DNA of 64,000 nt, from contig JAZGUH010000103.1 of NCBI GenBank assembly GCA_037893225.1, positions 1,488,001 through 1,552,000 on the forward strand. The letters run 5' to 3'. The notes under the pieces were generated by a model. That model had not been told where the DNA came from. It worked only from the letters and a program-made list of their open reading frames with translations, and made no database searches. The DNA comes from Hippasteria phrygiana. Lineage: Eukaryota; Echinodermata; Asteroidea; Valvatida; Goniasteridae. Below are positions 43,321 to 51,115 of this stretch, piece by piece (the first letter of the stretch is position 1; each line of letters starts with the position of its first letter). Position numbers and translations under genes: made by a program.

Positions 43321-43323
43321 CAG
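43321..43323. repeat. Left target-site duplication (CAG)
   Basis: CAG just outside the left end of the transposon. The satellite monomer at this position normally reads CTTCACAGCGTTAG with a single CAG. Here CTTCACAG precedes the element and CAGCGTTAG follows it, so the three bases were duplicated on insertion. Confidence 0.85.
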
Positions 43324-43370
43324 TAGGCCGTGGGCCAAGGCCCAAAAAGAGCTTCTTTCGTAACGTACCT
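43324..43370 (+). repeat. Left terminal inverted repeat with subterminal block
   Basis: Bases 1-13 (TAGGCCGTGGGCC) match the right end perfectly. The following AAGGCCCAAAAAGAGCTT aligns to the right end's GAGTCGCAAAAAGTGCTT with five mismatches. A 15-bp block TTTCGTAACGTACCT (43,356-43,370) then matches the right end exactly, but sits about a dozen bases closer to the tip here. Short outer repeat plus conserved inner block is the layout expected of transposase binding sites; that role is inference. Confidence 0.85.
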
Positions 43371-43557
43371 AAGGAGGATGATTTCTTTTTGGTTTGTTCA
43401 ATAGAAATAATTATCACAGATAGTATTTGGGTTGTTCTTAGTTGTAAATCTTGTTTGTTAATGAGCACAACACTCTCAAACTGTTGAATAAAATCGACTT
43501 CTTCTCACGGAAAGAGGCTGAAAAGTGACTAGTCTGGCGCAGTTCACCGTGTGTATG

Positions 43558-43564
43558 TGACGTC
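43558..43564 (+). promoter_or_regulatory. CRE-like TGACGTC
   Basis: TGACGTC matches seven of eight bases of the CREB/ATF palindrome. It lies 80 bp before the ATG at 43,644, in a locally less AT-rich stretch (43,500-43,700) that looks like a promoter or 5' leader. A single short motif can occur by chance, so this is weak. Confidence 0.2.
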
Positions 43565-43643
43565 TGGGAGCCATACAATGGTCTCCATAGTACCGCGCCT
43601 TGTTTACGTAAATTCAGCAACCGCAGGAGACTACGAGAGAGCG

Positions 43644-43943
43644 ATGCATAAGAGAGCGGTTCTAACGTGGACTTCGGCGATATTTCTTACAATTGTCGAC
43701 CTGACAGAGGAAAATTAAAACTTCAAAACACAAAATCTGGGACAGAATGTATCATAGCTGTTGCAGGTTTCCTGAGTTTGAAAATATTTTTTTTAGAAAT
43801 ACGTCAAAACAACGAGTGTTTGAGGCTGTTTGTGTCATGTTTACTTCGTACATCAGCTGCTTTGGTGCACGTACAGAGTGTATGCACCCTCAATTTCATT
43901 CAGGTCGCTGACGCAATACTTTCAAGCAAGGCTGTAATGAAGG
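43644..43943 (+). pseudogene. Possible 5' exon region of a gene fragment, unrecognised
   Basis: The ATG at 43,644 opens a 24-codon frame. It begins MHKR, continues with a hydrophobic stretch (AVLTWTSAIFLTIV), and stops at 43,716. The composition resembles a signal peptide, but so short a frame proves little. A strong splice-donor match, AAG followed by GTGAGG, lies at 43,943. The preceding bases are open in another frame and could be the end of an exon that starts after the acceptor-like ATTTCATTCAG near 43,910. Together these suggest a degraded multi-exon gene start on the plus strand, upstream of the exon-like segment at 44,848. I could not join the pieces into one frame and recognise no protein. 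Confidence 0.25.
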
Positions 43944-44197
43944 TGAGGTTATTTCCCCCGTATATTATCGATAGATTGATGCAATGGTCAGGCATGTTTT
44001 GGTTGATTTTCCAAACTACATACAACGAAGACTTGGTCCCATGTATTCATATGCATCATACATGTAGGCCTTTGCAAGGGCTAAACGTTATACAACTTAC
44101 AAGGATCACTAGCAGAACTGCATTTTCGTCTGCAGGTCTAGTGTTGGTCGAGACTGCTGTCATGGTCATTATTATGGCAGTGTTCTTTTTAAAATGA
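43667..44197 (+). other. 176-codon open frame, coding status doubtful
   Basis: The longest open frame in the transposon, on the plus strand, starting at an ATG that overlaps the 43,644 frame in another register. It runs straight through the good splice-donor match at 43,943 and an acceptor-like site. Its product has no motif I recognise, is irregular in composition, and ends in a hydrophobic tail (VETAVMVIIMAVFFLK). No ribosomal or promoter context marks its start. It is most likely a chance frame in a region with intron-exon structure, though the part around 43,910-43,942 may be exonic. Confidence 0.2.
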
Positions 44198-44237
44198 AAT
44201 GTTGGGAGGTTAGTATTTAGTTTATTTTGGGGTTTGT

Positions 44238-44255
44238 GGGGGGGGGGGGGGGGGG
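44238..44255. repeat. G homopolymer, 18 bp
   Basis: Uninterrupted run of 18 G, preceded by GGGGTTTGTG. It could form a G-quadruplex, and its length is likely to vary and to be error-prone in sequencing. Confidence 0.9.
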
Positions 44256-44847
44256 TTCTGTTGAGAAAAGGTCTTACACACTGTGTAAAGTCATAACTTT
44301 CTGAATGTTTTGTTTTCAAGGGACACTAGTTGAATAGGAAAGAATGTAGTATTCAGACGCCATTGTGTTAGTTATGTAGTTGTACAATGTCTATGGTGAC
44401 TCATGACCATTTTTAGAAATTGTCTGTCCCAAATTCATGTTCTTTTTTCCTTTTCAACATATATCTGCAATGACTAACCATCATTGAAGTAAGATATGGT
44501 TAAACAAAAGTAGCGGCAGGACGTTGCATTCTTTCCGTTGAATATTCTAAATAATTCCAAAAACAATGAGCCAAACTGTTGCGCCCTTTTACCACCCCGC
44601 CCCTAAAAAGCCCACATTGGTTGGGTTTATTTTGCACAACATAACATGTTCCAGCAAGTTGTTTCCAATAAATTTGCCTGACAAGTTCAACATTTTCCAA
44701 TAAATGTTGTTAATTGGCCTTTATCAGTTGTTTCAGGACATCCTGGAGATATTAGCAAACTATATCAACATCTGAGAGAAGTATCCAACCATCTTGAATA
44801 TTCATTTTACATGTACATGTATTTATAATTGTTTTCCTTTTTTTCAG

Positions 44848-45115
44848 CACGAGGGGTCTACCACCAGTCACTGAAGGACAAAGGATCTTTCAAAAGGGCC
44901 CATAGAAATTTCACCAGCATGATCAATGCAGAAAAAACTTTTGTGCACGCCCTTTTGTGCATGCCCTGTTGGACTTCACCAAGGACTGGATCGACGGGGT
45001 ACTCCATTTATTCATCAAGGAAGAAAGGCAACCCGATTTTACCGTGACCTTATTTTTTAAGTCCATGCAATTATTTTGGCTTTCTATGTTGCATGTTGTG
45101 CTTATGCCTTGTTAA
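44848..45115 (+). pseudogene. Exon-like coding fragment broken by a 14-bp duplication
   Basis: A polypyrimidine tract ending in TTTTTTTCAG stops at 44,847, a good 3' splice site. The next bases read in phase 2 as RGVYHQSLKDKGSFKRAHRN, then FTSMINAEKTFVHALL. A tandem duplication at 44,939-44,966 then shifts the frame. Beyond it the second frame reads LDFTKDWIDGVLHLFIKEE and on to a stop at 45,113. The second duplicate unit joins the two halves without loss, since both encode FVHALL across it, so the frame was open before the duplication. The amino-acid make-up (alternating charged and hydrophobic residues) is protein-like and helical. I do not recognise the family. It may be a captured host exon or a remnant of a transposon gene. 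Confidence 0.45.
44939..44966. repeat. 14-bp tandem duplication inside the exon-like fragment
   Basis: TTTTGTGCACGCCC (44,939-44,952) is followed by TTTTGTGCATGCCC (44,953-44,966). They differ at one base. Because 14 is not a multiple of three, it frameshifts the reading frame that spans it. Confidence 0.9.
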
Positions 45116-45881
45116 ATTTCACTGACGAGGCGGCCCTGATGAAGCTACTTGGATTTTGAGTAAACATTGGAGCTAAAGTAATTTTCCTTCGAGAAAGTGT
45201 CTTCCATTACTTAACGTGACCAAATCCAAGTACTACTAAGGGATCTCTTTCTTAATATGCCTTCAACCATTACGTAATTTAAGGCCACTCATTCTTCAGT
45301 CTTGTTCCTTGATGGACAATACAATGTGTGATATTCACTCAAAGTTTTAAATATCAGTGACTGTTTTATAACTTAATTATGCCATTCTTCAACTGGAACT
45401 GTAAGGTCTGAGAAGAACAGTGGACTGTGTGTGGCCATCTATCTTTTTAAATTAATGTTGCAAGATAACGGTCAGTGCCCAATTTTTTTCCAATAACTGT
45501 TGGAAGTAAATTTTCAATTCAAGACTGCAAGGAGTAAACAATTCTGAATTAATAATTTCAATGGCTAAAATCACTTTCCAAGGTGTTGTACTTTGCAATT
45601 CTTGTTTTAGTAAGTACATGTATTAATAACGAATGAAAAAAAAGAAATTGCTGACAAAAGTTAACATGTTCATATATTAACAAATTTATTCTTGTCCATT
45701 CCATGAACAGCATGTGAAATTTGAGAAATTACACTTCTTATCTAAGTTATTTTCAATAAATTGATGGATTATATTTTTGTAGATATTCTTGAAATGATAA
45801 AAAGGAAAAATTGTACTCAATCTAACACTCTTGCAATACAGGTGTAATTTTACAAGGGGTGATTAGTCTGTCTGGAAACAT

Positions 45882-45897
45882 CCCCCCCCCCCCCCCC
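45882..45897. repeat. C homopolymer, 16 bp
   Basis: Uninterrupted run of 16 C in AT-rich surroundings. Length is likely to be unstable and uncertain. Confidence 0.9.
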
Positions 45898-46483
45898 AAC
45901 AAACGTTTTTGTTCAGGGTACTGAACAATTTTTTTCTGTAGCAATGGTTTTCAAAAGTAAATTTAAGAACAATTTGAACTACTTTAAAGGTTTAGTGTAC
46001 TTGTTCATCATGCATGCTGCTCTATAGCAAATGACGAGTTTCATTAGAATACTTCAAACTTAAGTTGCCTTTCTAAAATGAGGTAGAATGACAGGGAACA
46101 GGTGTGTACATAAGACTACTATAAACAATAAATACCTCAGGAATATTCTGATATGAAGCACAAGTTCAATACGTATTTGCTTTCTTTTTAAATAAATTAA
46201 ACTACACTAAAAACACAGAAAGCATCTTTAACTAGTAAAGACAATTAAGATGAACATAAGGATTACTAGAACAGCTCAGTCTCACTTAATGTTTGCTTTG
46301 GTTCTCATAATGAGCCAATATAGCTTGTAGTACTAGTAGTAAAAATTTAAATGTGCATCCATAATATTTAACCCAGATTCCTCGTAGAAATGTATGGCCC
46401 CCACGAGCTATAATTTCAAAACGTTGTCAGGCATGGTTTCATTAATACTAATTTTATTTGATTTTATTATTATTATTTTTTTT

Positions 46484-46496
46484 GGGGGGGGGGGGG
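46484..46496. repeat. G homopolymer, 13 bp
   Basis: Run of 13 G directly after a T-rich stretch (ATTATTATTATTTTTTTT). Low-complexity sequence, no other signal. Confidence 0.9.
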
Positions 46497-46768
46497 TTGG
46501 TTCTGTACTCGTTCCTTCTGACCTGATTTTCATAAAATTCTTTGAAAAAATACATGTCTTTGGAATTATGCGCAAATTTTTCAATATCGTAAAAAAGTTT
46601 AAAATTGATTTGTTCGGATAAAGCTACCGCCCTTCCCCCATACAAGTAATAAGTATGCCTTAATTGTACTTACTACTGAATGAAAGTCTTTGTATCTTGT
46701 AAACAAATAATACTAGTCGAGATGCCTGGCTTACAATTTTAATAAAGTAATGAAATAAGTGAGATTAC

Positions 46769-47018
46769 ACAGCATTCCCGATGAAACCCAGCGCTTGTTA
46801 ACGCGGCCGCGGATAGACATCCTCAGTCGCCGCTACTGCACGAGCGATCTCGGCGAAATTGCTGTCCAGTTGTTCTCCCTTTGCACACAGTGTGTCACCT
46901 TGTTCCATGATGTTTCAGTAAAGGGGAACACTTTTTCCTTTGGCAGATTGTGCAACATGTATTTTATGCACCGAAATCACGAATGCATGTCATGTCCGTC
47001 TCCTCCGGACGTCGCCAT
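46769..47018 (-). pseudogene. Degraded N-terminal coding module with FTETSW and GFHREC motifs
   Basis: On the minus strand, AAGATGGCG gives a start at 47,018 that stops after 13 codons. An in-frame ATG at 46,958 then opens 41 codons reading LPKEKVFPFTETSWNKVTHC (FTETSW at 46,922-46,905). In a shifted frame 38 codons further on lies GFHREC (46,789-46,772). From memory, a pair of the form (P)FTExSW, about 40 residues, then G(Y/F)HxxC is seen near the start of many uncharacterised, often transposon-linked animal proteins; the spacing here fits. At least one frameshift and an early stop make this copy non-functional or mis-spliced. A donor-like GTAATC follows the HREC codons, so an exon may end there. 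It lies about 300 bp inside the right terminal repeat and reads inward, as a transposon gene would. Confidence 0.4.
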
Positions 47019-47022
47019 CTTG
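47011..47022 (-). promoter_or_regulatory. YY1-like CAAGATGGCGAC with start codon
   Basis: Minus-strand CAAGATGGCGAC matches 11 of 12 bases of the CAAGATGGCGGC site bound by YY1, which in animal genes often overlaps the first ATG. Here the ATG is at 47,018. It supports an inward-facing 5' gene end at the right side of the transposon. The call rests on one short motif. Confidence 0.35.
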
Positions 47023-47261
47023 GATTGCGCAACATCTTGTTACCAGACGCTCCAATACATTGTTAACATTGATCGATAGCAGAGGGACCCGACTTTTTTT
47101 TACAGCCACGTACTCCAAAAAATAGAGCTTTGAAGGAATTTTATATGCCCGAACTTTTTACTACTACATAAAAGCAAACAAAACAAGACAAAAAGAACAA
47201 GGTTCACACAATTCAGTCTATTTTTGGCTTCGTTTTAATATGATTTGCAGGTATATTGCCG

Positions 47262-47318
47262 AGGTACGTTACGAAAATTAAAAACTAAAGCACTTTTTGC
47301 GACTCGGCCCACGGCCTA
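47262..47318 (-). repeat. Right terminal inverted repeat with subterminal block
   Basis: Read on the minus strand from 47,318 it starts TAGGCCGTGGGCC, then AAAAAGTGCTTT, an AT-rich insertion relative to the left end, and the exact 15-bp block TTTCGTAACGTACCT at 47,276-47,262. The extra dozen bases make the right repeat longer than the left, a common asymmetry in DNA transposons. Confidence 0.85.
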
Positions 47319-47321
47319 CAG
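47319..47321. repeat. Right target-site duplication (CAG)
   Basis: CAG directly after the right terminal repeat, identical to the CAG at 43,321-43,323. The satellite then continues GCGTTAG minus the overlapping G, so only one CAG belongs to the original monomer. Confidence 0.85.
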
Positions 47322-47511
47322 CGTTAGAACTCTTCGAGAAAAATCAAACCTCGCATCAAATTTCTTCCTGTGAACTCTGTGTGCGTTCTTCCGTTTACTG
47401 CATTGTGACTGCTTAACGTTTGCCACATTTTCAGATGAACGCCCCTCCTTTCCCTGTTCATAATTGAATGGGATATTGACCAAATCCAGTAAATTTCACA
47501 CGTATGGGTAG

Positions 47512-48940
47512 CTTAGATCTAGCGCAACAATTTCAGACCATCGCCAGCTTCATAGCGTGAGAACTCTTCGAGAAAATTCAAACCTCGCAACAAATTTTCC
47601 CATGAACTCTGTGTGCGTTCTCCCGTTTACTGCATTGTGACTGCTTAATGTTTGCCAAATTTTCAGATGAACGCCCCTCCTTTCCCTGTTCATAATTGAA
47701 TGGTATATTGACCAAATCCAGTCATTTTTACACTGATGGGTAGCTTAGATTTAGCGCAACAATTTCAGACCATCACCAGCTTCACAGCGTTAGAACTCTT
47801 CGAGAAAATTCAAACCTCGCAACTAATTTCTTTCTGTGAACTTTGTGTGCGTTCTTCCGTTTACTGCATTGTGACTGCTTAACGTTTGCCACATTTTCAG
47901 ATGAACGCCCCTCCTTTCCCTGTTCATAATTGAATGGGATATTGACCAAATCCAGTAATTTTCACACGTATGGGTAGCTTAGATCTAGCGCAACAATTTG
48001 AGACCATCGCCAGCTTCACAGAGTTAGAACTCTTCGAGAAAATTCAAACCTCGCAACTAATTTCTTTCTGTGAACTCTGTGTGCGTTCTTCCGTTTACTG
48101 CATTGTGACTGCTTAACGTTTGCCACATTTTCAGATGAACGCCCCTCCTTTCCCTGTTCATAATTGAATGGGATATTGACCAAATCCAGTAATTTGCACA
48201 TGTATGGGTAGCTTAGATCTAGCGCAACAATTTCAGACCATCGCCAGCTTCATAGCGTGAGAACTCTTCGAGAAAATTCAAACCTCGCAACAAATTTTCC
48301 CATGAACTCTGTGTGCGTTCTCCCGTTTACTGCATTGTGACTGCTTAATGTTTGCCAAATTTTCAGATGAACGCCCCTCCTTTCCCTGTTCATAATTGAA
48401 TGGTATATTGACCAAATCCAGTCATTTTTACACTGATGGGTAGCTTAGATTTAGCGCAACAATTTCAGACCATCACCAGCTTCACAGCGTTAGAACTCTT
48501 CGAGAAAATTCAAACCTCGCAACTAATTTCTTTCTGTGAACTTTGTGTGCGTTCTTCCGTTTACTGCATTGTGACTGCTTAACGTTTGCCACATTTTCAG
48601 ATGAACGCCCCTCCTTTCCCTGTTCATAATTGAATGGGATATTGACCAAATCCAGTAATTTTCACACGTATGGGTAGCTTAGATCTAGCGCAACAATTTG
48701 AGACCATCGCCAGCTTCACAGAGTTAGAACTCTTCGAGAAAATTCAAACCTCGCAACTAATTTCTTTCTGTGAACTCTGTGTGCGTTCTTCCGTTTACTG
48801 CATTGTGACTGCTTAACGTTTGCCACATTTTCAGATGAACGCCCCTCCTTTCCCTGTTCATAATTGAATGGGATATTGACCAAATCCAGTAATTTGCACA
48901 TGTATGGGTAGCTTAGATCTAGCGCAACAATTTCAGACCA
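47512..48940. repeat. 3-monomer tandem duplication, 700-bp unit
   Basis: Units at about 47,512-48,211 and 48,212-48,940. Both carry the rare one-base-short AACAAATTTTCCCATG at 700-bp spacing, together with GAACTTTGTGTG, GAGTTAG and TTTGCACATG in the same order. It lies just right of the transposon. Confidence 0.8.
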
Positions 48941-51115
48941 TCGCCAGCTTCACAGCTTTAGAACTCTTCGAGAAAATTCAAACCTCGCAACTAATTTCTT
49001 CCTGTGAACTTTGTGTGCGTTCTTCCGTTTACTGCATTGTGACTGCTTAACGTTTGCCACATTTTCAGATGAACGCCCCTCCTTTCCCTGTTCATAATTG
49101 AATGGGATATTGACCAAATCCAGTAATTTTCACACGTATGGGTAGCTTAGATCTAGCGCAACAATTTGAGACCATCACCAGCTTCACAGCGTTAGAACTC
49201 TTCGAGAAAATTCAAACCTCGCAACTAATTTCTTTCTGTGAACTCTGTGTGCGTTCTCCCGTTTACTGCATTGTGGCTGCTTAACGTTTGCCAAATTTTC
49301 AGATGAACGCCCCTCCTTTCCCTGTTCATAATTGAATGGTATATTGACCAAATCAAGTAATTGTTACACGTATGGGTAGCTTAGATATAGCGCAACAATT
49401 TCAGACCAGCGCCAGCTTCACAGCTTTAGAACTCTTCGAGAAAAATCAAACCTCGCATCAAATTTCTTCCTGTGAACTCTGTGTGCGTTCTTCCGTTTAC
49501 TGCATTGTGACTGCTTAACGTTTGCCACATTTTCAGATGAACGCCCCTCCTTTCCCTGTTCATAATTGAATGGGATATTGACCAAATCCAGTAATTTTCA
49601 CACGTAGGGGTAGCTTAGATCTAGCGCAACAATTTGAGACCATCGCCAGCTTCATAGCGTGAGAACTCTTCGAGAAAATTCGAACCTCGCAACAAATTTT
49701 TCCCATGGACTCTGTGTGCGTTCTCCCGTTTACTGCATTGTGACTGCTTAACGTTTGTCAAATTTTCAGATGAACGCCCCTCCTTTCCCTGTTCATAATT
49801 GAATGGTATATTGACCAAATCCAGTCATTTTTACACTGATGGGTAGCTTAGATTTAGCGCAACAATTTCAGACCATCACCAGCTTCACAGCGTTAGAACT
49901 CTTCGAGAAAATTCAAACCTCGCAACTAATTTCTTTCTGTGAACTCTGCGTGCGTTCTTCCGTTTAATGCATTGTGGCTGCTTAACGTTTGCCAAATTTT
50001 CAGATGAACGCCCGTCCTTTCCCTGTTCATAATTGAATGGGATATTGACCAAATCCAGTAATTTGCACATGTATGGGTAGCTTAGATCTAGCGCAACACT
50101 TTGAGACCATCGCCAGCTTCATAGCGTGAGAACTCTTCGAGAAAATTCAAACCTCGCAACAAATTGTTTCCCATGAACTCTGTGTGCGTTCTCCCGTTTA
50201 CTGCATTGTGACTGCTTAACGTTTGCCACATTTTCAGATGAACGCCCCTCCTTTTCCTGTTCATAATTGAATGGTATATTGACCAAATCCAGTAATTTGT
50301 ACACGTATGGGTAGCTTAGATCTAGCGCAACAATTTCAGACCATCGCCAGCTTCACAGCGTGAGAACTCTTTGAGAAAAATCAAACCTCGCATCAAATTT
50401 CTTCCTGTGAACTCTGTGTGCGTTCTCCCGTTTACTGCATTGTGGCTGCTTAACGTTTGCCAAATTTTCAGATGAACGCCCCTCCTTTCCCTGTTCATAA
50501 TTGAATGGGATATTGACCAAATCCAGTAATTTGCACATGTATGGGTAGCTTAGATCTAGCGCAACAATTTGAGACCATCGCCAGCTTCATAGCGTGAGAA
50601 CTCTTCGAGAAAATTCAAACCTCGCAACAAATTGTTTCCCATGAACTCTGTGTGCGTTCTCCCGTTTACTGCATTGTGACTGCTTAACGTTTGCCACATT
50701 TTCAGATGAACGCCCCTCCTTTCCCTGTTCATAATTGAAATGGTATATTGACCAAATCCAGTCATTTTTACACTGATGGGTAGCTTAGATCTAGCGCAAC
50801 AATTTCAGACCATCGCCAGCTTCACAGCGTTAGTACTCTTCGAGAAAATTCAAACCTCGCAACTAATTTCTTTCTTTGAACTCTGTGTGCGTTCTCCCGT
50901 TTACTGCATTGTGGCTGCTTAACGTTTGCCAAATTTTCAGATGAACGCCCCTCCTTTCCCTGTTCATAATTGAATGGGATATTGACCAAATCCAGTAATT
51001 TACACACGTATGGGTAGCTTAGATCTAGCGCAACAATTTGAGACCATCGCCAGCTTCACAGCATTAGAACTCTTCGAGAAAAATCAAACCTCGCATCAAA
51101 TTTCTTCCTGTGAAC
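48359..51115. repeat. Segmental duplication, copy at 61,244-64,000 (12,885 bp apart)
   Basis: About 2.76 kb, close to 12 monomers, matched base for base at 12,885-bp spacing up to the window edge. Private variants shared are ACGTAGGGGTAGC, CAACACTTTGAG, TTGAAATGG and GTTAGTACTC. One difference seen is 49,708 G against 62,593 A. The left limit is exact: 48,358 A against 61,243 C. The true right limit lies beyond the window. Confidence 0.9.

Larger units (their letters stand above)
1..43323. repeat. Left satellite array, 233-234 bp monomer
   Basis: Head-to-tail tandem array of a 233-234 bp monomer, about 185 copies, all in one orientation. In the first copies GATATTGACC recurs at 2, TATATTGACC at 235 and GATATTGACC at 469, giving periods of 233 and 234. 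Every monomer carries the order TATTGACCAAATC, CACGTATGGGTAGC, TAGCGCAACAATTT, CGCCAGCTTCA, GAACTCTTCGAG, AACCTCGCA, CTGTGTGCGTT, TTTACTGCATTGTG, TTTTCAGATGAACGCC and CCCTGTTCATAATTGAA. Copies differ at a limited set of positions, for example GCGTTAG, GCGTGAG, GAGTTAG, GCTTTAG or GCATTAG after CTTCACA. Neighbouring monomers are usually different subtypes and blocks of subtypes recur, so this is a higher-order array rather than a homogeneous one. No gene is visible in it. The array continues past the left edge of the window. Confidence 0.98.
45116..46740. other. AT-rich transposon interior without convincing coding
   Basis: About 1.6 kb, strongly AT-rich, with frequent stops in all frames. It includes short simple repeats (TTATTATTATT near 46,464), the C run at 45,882 and the G run at 46,484. 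The small frames at 46,394-46,621 (+) and 46,454-46,645 (-) are low-complexity translations across the G run and are not believed. This stretch looks like intron or untranslated sequence. Confidence 0.6.
43324..47318. mobile_element. DNA transposon with terminal inverted repeats, 3,995 bp, superfamily unassigned
   Basis: The only non-satellite sequence in the window. It begins TAGGCCGTGGGCC and ends with the exact reverse complement, and is flanked by CAG on both sides. These are the marks of a cut-and-paste (DDE-type) transposon. A 3-bp target duplication is known for several superfamilies (PIF/Harbinger, Zator, Chapaev3, some Academ and CACTA); the CAG target does not fit the usual TWA preference of PIF/Harbinger, and I do not recognise the ends. 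No intact transposase frame is present, so this copy is probably non-autonomous or degraded. Base composition is AT-rich with three long G or C runs, unlike the satellite. Exon-like fragments lie near both ends, pointing inward. It could also be described as a composite carrying captured gene pieces. Confidence 0.85.

Noticed and set aside
43272..43487. 71-codon plus-strand frame at the left transposon junction
   Set aside because: It starts in satellite and runs through the terminal repeat, so it was created by the insertion and has no coding features.
44056..44319. 87-codon minus-strand frame containing a proline run
   Set aside because: The PPPPPP stretch is just translation of the 18-bp G run; the rest has no recognisable motif.
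44848..45115. Similarity of the FTSMINAEKTFV stretch to the N-terminal domain of prolyl 4-hydroxylase alpha subunits
   Set aside because: Only a few residues agree by eye and the catalytic domain is absent; not enough to name it without a search.
45120..45160. Hammerhead-ribozyme-like CTGATGA near 45,136
   Set aside because: The required GAAA and a closing stem II are not found at the right distance; the core is incomplete.
46394..46645. Small frames on both strands around the 13-bp G run
   Set aside because: Low-complexity translations (poly-I/F, poly-G, poly-N/K) of simple sequence.
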